Source: Amphibalanus amphitrite
Taxonomy: Eukaryota; Arthropoda; Thecostraca; Balanomorpha; Balanidae
DNA length: 64,000 nucleotides
Reading direction: 5' to 3'
Assembly (NCBI RefSeq): GCF_019059575.1
Contig: NW_024882877.1
Location: forward strand, 1 to 64,000
In this document: in pieces, positions 43,201 through 55,200 of the stretch
How the letters are laid out: each line of letters opens with the position of its first letter
Position numbering within the stretch: position 1 is the first letter of the stretch
Position numbers and translations under genes: made by a program
Notes under the pieces: generated by a model
Seen by the model: the letters and a program-made list of their open reading frames with translations, nothing else
Told to the model about the DNA's origin: nothing
The model's database searches: none

Positions 43201-46200
43201 TCGGTCGGCTATGTCGATTTGGTCGGTCGGCTATGTCGATTTGGTTGGTCCATCGGTTCGTTGGTCAGTCAGTAGTACCCGTATGTTACCCGTTCCGTTC
43301 CGTTGGTCGGTTATGTTACCATGTTACCCGGTAGGTCGGTTGATGGGTTATGTTACCCTATCTGTCGGTCGGTTGGTCTGCTTGGTACCCGGTCCACGGG
43401 TCCGTCGGTCGGTCGGTGACTGGGTTTATTCGGTCGGTCGGCCTGTTGGTCGGTTGGTCGGTTATGTTACCCTGTCCGTGGTTGGGTCGGCTATGTTAGC
43501 CGGTCGGTCGGTCGGTTATGTTACCCGGTTCGTCGGCCACGGGGCGGCTGGTCGGTTGGTCGGTTTTGTTGGTCCGTCTGTGGGCCGGTTATGTTACCCG
43601 GTCGGTTGCTCTGCTATGTGCCCGTTCGGTCCGTGGGTCGGACGGCGGTGCTAACCACGGGACGGCCGGCTGGTCGGTCGGCTATGTTACTCGGCCGGTC
43701 GGTTGATCGGTTATGTTACCTGCCCGTCGGTCGGTTGGCTAGTCGGTCGGTTATGTTACTTGCCCGTCGGTCGGTTGGCTAGTCGGTCGGTTATGTTACC
43801 CGGTCGGTTGCTCTGCTATGTGCCCGTTCGGTCCGTGGGTCGGACGGCGGTGCTAACCACGGGGCGGCCGGCTGGTCGGTCGGTTATGTTACTCGGCCGG
43901 TCGGTTGATCGGTTATGTTACCTGCCCGTCGGTTGGCTAGTCGGTCGGTTATGTTACCCGGTCGGTCGGCGGCGCTAACTGCACGGGCCGGCCGGCCAGC
44001 CGACACGCCTCTCTGGCCGCCACAAAGGGCGCACCGTTTGATGGTAAGCGACACGGCAGTTTTTAATGTAGGTGACAATGCAGCCGAGATTAAAGCCCGC
44101 TGCGACCGACAAAAGTTCTGCATAGTCATTTAGTGCACAGCCTTGTCTGCAGCTGGAGCCGAGCTGATGTACGAATTACATGTAGGTATTTGAGCCTGCG
44201 TGCGGTGATAATAAATATATAACGCACCGAATCGTATCCGGTTAGCTTTTGCGATCCATGGGTTCACTATGCCATTCACTGTCTAATTGACCTGTTGCTA
44301 TACAGACGTTCGTAACACACGAGCAGTCCAGTAGGCACTGGGGCTGGCTCGTTAGATACAAATCAATTAACCAATCTGGGCGAATCGCTTATGTATGACT
44401 GGGAAGTTCTGCGAATGTCGCATACCTCGGGCATGCACCCATTTGCTGTGCATGCCTGTCAAGTTGTTTGTGACCGCTCCACAAAAACCGGCGGTTGTCC
44501 GCGCTCGCGTGCAGGTCGGCTGGTTCACGGAATCGGCCCGCCGTCCTCCCCACGTGCCTGGTAAGGCAGTGCGGAGGTGACACAGCGCACCGGCCATCCG
44601 TATAGCATGCAGCGGGCTCCTACAGACACCACACGCCAACCAGCCGTCCGATCGTCCCGCAGACATGGCGACATCCTCGTCCGCTTCGTTCGAGGTCCTG
44701 TTCTTGGGTCTGTAACTCTACATCAACGGCCCAAACCCGGACCGACCCACACACGATCCGAACGGCCACATGTCACCCACTCGTGAGCGGTGCATCGGCG
44801 CATCTAGCCAAACAGGAAACTGGCCGCCGCCGAATCCGCTGTCCGGAAAAATGCACCATTTTTCCTGTCGGTGTGATAATGCCGACATTGGTCCGGTCGA
44901 CCGACTAGCACGTGATCTGATACGCACCTATGGAATGCAAGTATCGGCCGTATTAATTGTCGCTTGTCTAGATTTGGCCGAATGACGTGGAGTGGACTGA
45001 ACATTGGCGTTTCGAGGCCAATGGATGGAACTATTGGTGATGGGTCTGCATGTGAGCATCAAGCATACTGCGTCGTATTGTGTCGTGAAATAAGGCGGCT
45101 GCTAACAAGTAACAAAAATAGTAGCGAAGTGCGCACAAGTTTGGTATGGGCAGCACCGCAATGTACCTGAATCATGGGCTGGTTGACAGAGCGAGACATT
45201 AATTGCCGTGGTATTGCTGTGCATTGTTTGCAATAGAATGCCATTGAAACGTACCGCATTTGTCATTTGTTGTTGTCAGGCAATTAAATATCATTTGAGT
45301 ACAGTCGGCCATTTACGTGTCAGAAGCCGGTAAAATATATGACCGTTATTTAGACATGTGGCACGGAGTTCGGACGTCACCAGTGATGATACATGTGATG
45401 GTTTTCGTTGTTTGCCAACAAAACATGCACGAAGGCAAAAAATTTGGCCTGACATATCATTATCGATCAGGGTACATTCGCCGTGTGTTTAATATCAGCC
45501 GATGGCTCATTTAGAAGACGCGTTTAATCAAGCTGCGCTCGGCTAAGTGCACACGTGCCACCCAGAACGTAGGTACCAGGCGAGCAGCCAGCCGCTTCAT
45601 ATACCTATCGCCTGGCTGGGCGCGGGCCCGTGCTGGAACAGTATCAGGCCGCACGACACGAGTCCCGTTTTCCACTGTCCAAGGTCTCCAAAAGCACAGT
45701 GGCGACTGCAAGCGATAACAGCTTAGTTCACAAGTTGCCTTATGTAAAAGGGCTTGCCGATCGCAAGACAACGGCCATGGGCGTCTACCGTAAATAGAAC
45801 CCATCGTCAGGATGGAAAACGCTGCCATGACCGGCATGAAAATGGACGCAAGATTCTGTTTTCCACATGCAATGACGAAACGATAGCGGCTCATGAAATC
45901 GCTTGCATGGATTCATAGAACAAGATGAGTGCACCGAGCTTCGGAGTAACGCTATGCAAATTAGCGGGCATTTTTAGACGAGCTATCACGGGTTCGCTTT
46001 GTCTACACCTCTCACGAAACCATTCCGGGTGGATTTCTGAGCCAGGTGCACTGCCCTGGAGCAGGAGACGGCCAGTCAGAGCCCAAACGGCCCCGCCGAT
46101 CGCCCCCATATCATGATTGCAGCGAATAAGAGCTGCCCTCGCCACTCCCCAACCCAAAGGCAGCAGCACAATAACCATGCCGATGCTGCGATTGCCGCTC

Positions 46201-49200
46201 TGAAACCGCCTTCCTGCATGTCGGCCACCAATCTAATCGTCGAAATCACCACCAAACAGCCGTCTCTACAGCCTCTCCGAGCCGTCCGCGCTCCCAGCTT
46301 CTCTTCATTTCTTTGATCAAGCTCATCTCTGAGCTCAGCTTCTTCGAACCTATCCAGTTACCCAGCCAACCCTCGGCTAACCCGGGCCGGTCTCTGACCT
46401 GGCCTGCGGCCTCCCCAAACGGACCACTCGCACGAGCCCGGGTGTCGGCCGGCCGCGCCCGAGGTCGGGCCGCGGGCGGCACAGTCGCAGAAACCGCTGG
46501 CGACGCCCGGACGCCGCCGGCCCGGCCGTGAGATGATGTGCTGACACGAACCCCGGCCGGCCCAGATGATGGTCAGTCACGATACGGGCCCCGGGCCAGA
46601 CGCGGCCAGTTGGATGGCAGGATGACCGGCTGGCTGGCTGGTTTTGGGATCGGCTATGGGCCAGGAGGGAGGCTGTATAAGGGAGTTGGTAATGGAGAAC
46701 CGCTTGATATGATTGCTAGACAGCTGGATTGAAGGACAGGTGTAAGCTGGACGGAGTGACTGTCAAGCTGGATTGTGAAGGCGTTGAAATGACTTCAAAT
46801 GATGTCCAGCTGAATTGGACGAGTGTTAGACTGGGTTAGGTCGCTGGCCAGGCCGGGCGAGCCCCGAGGGTTGACCGTTTTGGCGTTGATTTAATTATCA
46901 GACGAACGTGAGCGAATAAAGCGAATAAACGAACGAACGAATAAGCGAATAAAGCACGCTCAAATAGAATAGGCGATAATTAACGACTCTAGTAAGAAAT
47001 CCGCAGGCCCTAATATGTTGGAGGTTGCCTCACTATGCTGGCTACCGAACTATCACTGGCTCCAGCATTTAATCATCTTTTGGACAGACTAGGTTGACTA
47101 AATAACTCATTGAACTTGTATCCCGCAATTAAAGCCATGCATGCATGAAGGTCCCTTTTAAGGCCCGTCTTATTACAATTGCTTTTGGTTAAAGCCGTCA
47201 TTAGCCTTAGCCAGAAACTTCGCTTCATTGTGGCCCGGATGCAGAATATCTTTCGGACATTCGATCATCGCTCGGTTTTACAGAACATCCGGAAAGTATG
47301 TAGTTTAGGAGTCCTGAGTGATTTTATCTCATCGCGGCTCTATACCTACGTCTTATGGAACAGTTTCGCTCGTATATGCTGACCATATGATATAAGGCTG
47401 ACATCATCAGACCCGCCACCACCGCCGTTACTAAGTCAACCGTCCTTCGCGAGGGTATCATCAACGAGCGTCATAAACGGACATCGTCAACGGGCGTCAT
47501 CAGCGACCGTCATCAGCGCTCGTCATCAGCGTGCGTCACGTCATCAGCAGCCAGCGGCACTGATGACGCTCCGTGAGAATCGGCGTCACGGGCCATGGCT
47601 TTCCGTCACGGTTACGGCGTCATGGGCGGCGGGCTACGCCTCACAGCCGTGTCACGGGCGGCGTCACGGGCGGCGCCGGTCGACGTGACGGCGGCACGTC
47701 ACTGGCGTCACGGAGCTCCGTCACGGCGCCGCCCGACACGGCGTGACAGACCACTGTGACGGACGGATGGACGGCGAGCGAGTGTCTTGGAGGACGGGAA
47801 GAGCCCTCCATTATAAGATACAGAAGAGAGACCAGCGCGGGAGACGAATTAAGGCAATCAGTAGCCCCCCCCCCCAAAAAAAAAAAACAGAAACAAGAGT
47901 AAGTTGCAGACTTAATCAGCGTTAAGAGCTGGCGTTTGAAACACCGCAGGCAGTACAGGGGCCCGTGTGAAGGGCCACGGCTTGGCTGGCAGCAGTGACA
48001 CTAGCGATGTCATAGCTCGGTCGAGCAGTGATCAAGCTTTTATGATATGACGTGCTATTGACGAGCTATTGTCTGCTGAGCCAGGTGTCATGACCCGGTC
48101 GAACATTGTCTCCCGCTCAGACGAAGTGTCGCAGGCCGGTTTGATTAACTGCTGGCGGTATAGACAAAGCTGAATGAACGACGAGAGTGCGGTGACGGCT
48201 GTTTGTGACGGTTAATGACGGTCGACCATGCTCAGGTGAGCATAGCGACCTCCAGATCATCGTCTCGCCCTCTTTCCGCTCGTTTGCTAACAGACCGGGG
48301 CGGGATGCGGTCGTGCAGAGGACAGGCGTCACATCACACCTCTCTGGGGCGGTTCCCGGCCGATTGTCGCCCATCGGAGCGGGGTCAGTCAGCGACGGGA
48401 GGGGGGGGGGGGCGACTGAAGACTAGTCGGGACAGCTCGCGGTCTCCTGGCCGCCGCGGTAGATCCGTCGGCGGCCGGCCGGCCTCGGTGCCGCTCTGCC
48501 GCGACTCTGATTGGATAGGGAGGAGGGGCATGGGCTGCACTGAGCTCGGGGCCTCTGCCGGCTGGCGCCGCGACGCGCGATGCAACATGGGAGAGCTGGC
48601 GGCCGGCCGGTCCGCCATTTTGTCCGCCGCCGACCCGGCCCCGGTGACGTCACGGGGCGGGCGGTGCCAGCCGGCGTCACGGCGTCACGGCGGGTGTCAC
48701 CGGACGGCGGTGACACCTCGGGGTGACACGGACCGGCGGAGGTGACACCAGACACCACCACTGTCACCACGGCGACACCAACATCACAGGCTCGGTGTTT
48801 GTATTTATGGCTTCATCGCGCAGCCGCGCAGAAGGCTCATGCAGATGCGGATGTAAATCAGAATTCATAGCCGTCGTCACTGGGCAGTAAAAGTGTATCC
48901 GCAGATGGGGAGTCGATAGCCGCGTCCCCGGCGAGTGGCATGACACAGGGGTGCTGTCCTAGGCGCCATGGCCGCGCGGTGGTGATGTGATGGCGTCAGC
49001 GGCTCGTCGTCATGGACCCGGCCCAGACGAAGACATTTCGGAGACGGGGACATGTCAGTAGAACCGGGAGTGTCAGATCATGGCTCTACGTGTAGTAGAG
49101 CCTAGAGGAGTGCAGAATAGGACAGAGGATAATAGCAAACAGGAGCAGACTGACAGGAGTGAGCGCGAACGTTTACTCAAGCTATCGACGAAAGGACACT

Positions 49201-52200
49201 GAGATGATTTAGGTACCAGCGCTGTTCCATGAAGATGAAGGGTTGCCATGAGCAGCTGAGCTGCACGGATGGCCATGAATATGCGGACATGTCGCGGGAG
49301 GACGCTCTCACACGGAAACAGTCTGGCCAGCTGTGCCGCTATATGATGTATGCTTAAAACACGGAACGTCACATGTCCCGACATTTTTAGCGGTTGATGA
49401 CAGTTACCTCGTAGCATTTCGGCTGCATGGGGAAGATCGTCCACCCGGAAGACATCGGCCGTAGACCTTTCTGCACATTTTAGCAGATGCTAGATCCTAA
49501 ATAAATGCCCAAAGTAGCACTGAATCGCGTTCCAGGCTAGAATGTTTCCTACGCTATAGGCACACGGGTATAATGCACGAGTTAATTCAGAAGTTCTGCT
49601 TTGGCGTTTTCCGCTCGCCGGCGTTGCCGTTGGAGCTACAGTCCATCCTCTGTGTCCGACCGCGAGGTAACACCGGCACCCTGAATTGTCACCGTACTCG
49701 GCCACATACCAATCTGCACGCAAGGACCATCAGCAGCGAAACAGAAGAAGGAGAAAAACGCCGAGAGCGTCCGACACACAGCACACAGTCCCACAACATG
49801 CTGTAACCGTGTAGGAAAAACGGCCAGATTCCTGCACGTAATGACATTAAAATACATAGGTATACTTCGTGTTATCCAAGGCAGTTGACATTTTCAAGCT
49901 ACAAGCATCCTGCTGGGTGAGCTACATTGAAGAAGCATTATAACTCAAACCGAACATACAGCTACCATTGAAATAGCATCGGACGATTTAACTGATATCT
50001 TAGCCAGAGAACTTTAACTGGCTCATTCATTCATGAGCCAGTGTAAAGTCGAGACCAAAGGTGAATAGTGAAGAAGAGAAGAGAAATTTGCTTAGCGACT
50101 CGATCTCTGTCAAGGCTTCCGTCGGGTCCCGGCTCGCAGCCTGCTATCATGTTATCAGAAATATCAGTCTTGAAAGTCTTCCTCGGAGCACAGTGAGTTC
50201 TGAAACCACGCAGTCTCAGAGCCGTTCGCTTGTCGGACCAGACGGTCAGATGCCTGACCACAGCAGTGCGCTGTATCAGGTCAAGCACACCGAGTGAGCG
50301 AGGTCGCAGCGGGTCGTGACTCGGCCCGGTCGCACGGTCCGCGCCTGCCAATCTGGCCGGTGACCCTTCAGTCACTGCTGGGAGCCAGCACCCGCCGCCG
50401 AGGGCTCACATCGCGTCTGCCCTCAATGGGTTCCCGGTGACTGGCAACTGGCTAATCCGTGGCCAGGGCTGTCTGGGAGAGGGCTTCTGTGCGGTAACTG
50501 ACGAGCCTGGGGTGTCCCGTGACGCCCGATGGTAGACCTGAGATGCCCGTGAATCGTGATGGCTGATGAGTTAAGGACGGACAGTGGGGTGCTGCTGAGG
50601 TTCTGCCGCGGCTGAGCATCCCCGACGCCCCGTTTGAGCGTCCCACGGGAATAGCCGACATACGCCCATCGAATACGAGCATACGGATCACAGGACATCC
50701 CCGGCCCTCGATGGATTGCCTGCAACGACGGCTGGGCCAACCGCTGAATGAGCTGCTGGATGGGTCAGAAGAAGGAACAAGGGATCACCGGACTGGTCGC
50801 CGGACCGATTAAACGGTCCGATTAAACCGACTGACCAAACTGACAGACCGCACCACTGACTGCCACACGGTTTGCCAGACCGACTACCAAACGGCCACAC
50901 GAACTGACCGAAACGAAACTGACGAGACAACCGAAGGGCCCTCAGGACTGACCACCGAACAACCCCCTGGTTTGGCTACCACACGGCGCTGCGGACCGAC
51001 GGCCGTACCGCGGTTCCTCGCGCGTCGTCCGGGGCCGGGTGTCGCCAGATGTCAGCGATGCCATCAGTCTGCGGCTATCTGGCGTCGACAGCAGCACCGC
51101 ATCGCGGCAGCTCGGCACCCGAGAGGCATTCTGATGGTCGACATTTGCATGTCATGCATTGGCGGAACCTCAGATGGCGGCGATTTCCAGAAACTGGCGG
51201 CCGCTCGCGGCTCGGTGGCGATGATTTACGTCCTCGGCAAGGTTTGCAGCTCGGAGGAACATGTGCTAGTAGCTACTGTGGCGCGCCCCGGCAGGTTTTC
51301 CCTGCTAGTGTCACCTCCGGAAGTGTGACGACGGTTGCATGTGTTCTTTTATTCAGAGGGCATTGTTTCCAAACAAGAAGAGATTTTCGCCGTCCAGACC
51401 AAGGAAAGTGGACAATAGTTTGCCGATCGACCATAACAGGTGGTGTCATGATTCATTAACTGCAGGTTCTAACCGAACATTTATTGTCCAACGTATAGTG
51501 AATAACTATTAATCAGAATTGCCTTGAACCATGAGATGTAGCGGCAGTTTCATTCCATTATGTGCATCTCCACATCTTGAGTGATGCAATAAGAAGATAA
51601 ATCCCCTTTTTAAAGCTGCTGATGGGTCAGGCTGATGGTCAATGTAGCGGACGCTTCTACCCTACATCCGCGAATACCAAGTGAAATAAAGCACTAGAGC
51701 TGTACCAAAAGAGAAGCATGGTAACTTTTTCTTATTATGCTGTACCCTCGTCTGGCAGAGAAAGTTCCATAATGGCATTCGGAAGAACTAAAAACGAATG
51801 CTGAAAGACCACCTTCCCGAGTGCCTCTCCGAGACTTTGTTAAGCACTAAGAACATTGTCAGTGAATGCAGGACATTGAAGCGCCTGTTAGCATAGCCAG
51901 ACTAGCATCTGCCACTGAGTTTTCTCGACCTATAAGTGCGCACCGTAAATGCAAATCCACGGGTAATGAGCAGTTTGTTTGGCTGGCTGGCTTTCCCTCC
52001 ACGTGACATGTGGGCGGTCGGGTCGCTGAAAGTCGGGTCATGTGGTGAAACCCGGGACCATATGTGAAAAGGAGACGACTGGGCGAACACTAAACTCAGG
52101 TAGGCTCAGGACTGCTAAATATTTCAGATGACCAGTCGAAATCGTCCTTAGTGCAGAAGGAGGCAAAGGCAGATTTTTTGGAACGTCATCAAACGATGAA

Positions 52201-55200
52201 AACTAAAATTTCGTATCTGAAAATTTTGTATGGTGGTTGGCACTGGTAAACTCGGTGACTCATTGAGATATTCAGTCAGTCGCAGCAGTTAACCCACCCT
52301 GCTGCCTGGTATAAGGTTCCCAGCCCAGCAGCTGTCATCTGTCAGATTTCAGAGTGGTCAGCTGGCATCTGTCAAAACTCCTCGCCCTAATTGCGAACTG
52401 CCGGAGGGCCGAGCGCCTAACTACCTGATCGCCGAGACCCGTCTTCTGACAGATAACCTATGCCCAGCTGTCATCTTTTCATTCCCCAGTTGTTATTTAT
52501 CAACTACAAACCTTGCCCCGGTCCGTACTCGTCAGATCCCCGGTCTCCAAGCTGTCATCAGTCATATCCCGGTCTCCAAACTGTCACCTGTCATATTCCC
52601 GCGCCTCTAGCAGTCACCTGGTCCTCAGGTAGCGGGTCTGTCTGACACCTGACCGTCAGGTCGCGCGGCTCTGTCCGTCATCTGACCGTCAGGTGCGGCT
52701 CCGTCTGTCACCTGACCGTCAGGTCGCCCGGCCGGCTCTGTCAGCCGGCCGTCGGGCCATCTTCCCACCGTGCCGTGGGCCGCGGTGCGGTAATATGCAA
52801 ATGGTGCGGCGCCGCGCGGCCCGGCGGCGGCCCGGCCCGGCTAATCGTACGCCCGATTACAGTCATCACGGCACCGCCTCTCCCACGGACTCGACCCTAA
52901 GTGCTTTTTAATTTCTTCGATTTTGTGTCACGAATGGCCGACTGGCTGTGTCGCCGGGCGGCCGACCGTGTCACTGCGGCGACCTGCGCTGTGGAGGCTG
53001 GAGCTGGTTGGTGGAACGTTGGAGTATGGAAACTGACAGGGCAAAGCCAATGGAAAATGAATAACGTGTTACTGTAGCATGGAAAAGGATCGACATATGT
53101 CATCAGATGAGGGAAACTGATTGATGGCTGAACGGAGATGGACCGACAGCTGTCATCGGGTGAAGGGAATAGAGCAGCACGACAAATGTCAGTGGTTAAG
53201 ATAGCTGTTCGAATATAGACCGAAATTTGGGATGATCTTTAGTCAAATTGTTGATGCTGAGCGCCATGATGTTGAGCGCCATTGCAATCGAACATAAAGG
53301 CTGAACAAATGCGACACGGACCTTAGTTTGTCCTTAGGAAATGATGGCTTAATGCAAGCATCGATTGACAGCTACCGTTGTGTTTGAGTGAAAGTAAAAA
53401 AGATAACGAAAGGAATTAGGATAGAAAGACATGAGAGGCAACGGTTTCCTTACTTTGCTTTAATACAGGCGACATTGAAGAGGCTTTGGAGGGTTATCAC
53501 GGGAAAATTAACATAAATCCGGGGAATGTCCACTGGACGAGGGCTAGATTAACACGTATAGCTGTTACTCGCCTTTCGCATGCTTAGTTTGACGTTGATG
53601 AAAAGAACAGAACAAGGACCTGTCGGATCCTACACTTCGGAGTCTCCTTTTGGGTGAAGAAACCGACCACAAGAAATAATGTATGCACATATGCCGTTTT
53701 ATTTCATCATGCTGGGCATTGGCCGTCTACAAGGAACAAGCGGGTAATACCTTCTTTGAGCAAATTCTTTGTTATGCTCACGCTAGGCTTATCAAAGAAG
53801 CACGAAAAGAAGTGGTTGACACCTTTCTACTTTGTTCGATGCCGGTCCAGATAGGCCCTTTGACCGGCCGACTGGAGGGTTGATGATGGTGGCACGTGTG
53901 GGTACCGCCTGACCGGTACCTATGTACTGACGCCGCATGAGGTCATCCCTGAGACAATGATGCAAACCGTTTATCCTTGAGCTCTTGCGTCAAATGTTGG
54001 TGACTTACGGCAATATTATGTGAAAAATCACGACTTTGAAAATACACTTCTGCAAGGACTATGGATTGGCCGCTTGTAAGTGCTTGAAGATCATAAAGCT
54101 GAAGTTCAAGCGGTTGAAATGTAAATGAAGTGGTTTAGGGATGCGATCCTTGAGTCTAAAACATTCCCTAAGTGAGCATTTGCTTGGTTTAGCTGAACTT
54201 GTTTCCTTTACGAAGTTCCGCGTATTCGATCCGAATAGTTTGCTTCGTAGATAGCACGCATGCGATGTATTTTCAGTGTTGTTGGCGGTGCCCCAAACAA
54301 ACACCCACTGCAACGGTGGTGACGGGCAGCATGAAAACTAACACATGCAGAGCGAAGCTGAAGTGTCCACTCATAAGGCGTTAATGTAACGGTCACGATT
54401 GGAGTTACCCGCCGCTGCGTTTCTCGACATTGAATACGCTTTTGGTGATAGTGTAACATGTGCCGTTGCAGTTTCCACTACACCGGTGTTATTGTTCTAT
54501 GCAGTACTGCAGTCGCCAGCGAGTCCGGTGATAGTGTGCTAGTGAGCACTGCAGTCACCAGTTATTTCAACGATACCGTGCGATTTACGCTACAATTCAC
54601 GTCTGTGCGCTCCTCTTTTCCCTTCGTTGATGCTCAGGGTTGACACGGGACCACGATAAGCATCCCTTTGCAAATATTTGGAGGGTGTTCAAGAGTCGTG
54701 ATAACGCCTTTGTTGCTAAAAACGCCCATGTCTTACTCAGTTTCGCTATATGTTACCAGCATTTAGCGAGACCGCACAGCGTTATCGTATAACTGCATAT
54801 GGCACATAGCACTGCGTGGTGCTCAGAGCGACTCTCTGGTGACGGTGAAGGTGCTGGAGAATGCCACACTCACCATAGTGTTGGTACACGACCGGATCGT
54901 TGGGCGACAGCTCCATCGCCTTGACGAACCACGTCTCGGCTTCCGCAGGACGGCCCTGTGTGGCAGACAGACCCCGGTCAGCATGGGGAACGTCGACTTA
55001 ATACTGTCGGTGTTCGATTCACAGTAGACACAGAACGTATTGGTATCGGCTTGGCAAAAAACAAGCGTTGACACTTAATGCATAATTACTGTCTAGGTGA
55101 TTCACAAAAGACAGGTTTTGCGTTACAGTTTCAGTGCGACGCATATCAAGGAAGGCACTAAGAACAAAAACGTTCTAAATTGCGCAGAACCCGTCGGAAA

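Larger units (their letters stand above)
41268..54873. other. 13.6-kb TMTC2 intron
   Basis: No further host exon is supported. Contents, listed separately: an interspersed repeat at 41.6 kb, a retroelement RNase H frame at 42.3-43.0 kb, a GGTCGG minisatellite at 43.05-43.98 kb, CGTCA-rich DNA at 47.44-47.76 kb, a GC-rich promoter-like block at 48.2-48.8 kb and a dyad array at 52.65-52.72 kb. The remainder (44-47 kb, 49-52 kb, 53-54.8 kb) shows only short shadow frames. Confidence 0.5.

Noticed and set aside
43142..43654. 170-codon plus-strand frame with GRLVGYVT repeats, and a CRISPR-like appearance
   Set aside because: The frame is an artefact of the GGTCGG minisatellite. Units are contiguous and irregular, without unique spacers, and the host is a eukaryote.
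48215..48745. 176-codon plus-strand frame in the GC-rich intronic block
   Set aside because: It is an Arg/Ser/Gly-rich frame in CpG-dense DNA, overlapped by equally long minus-strand frames and lacking similarity.
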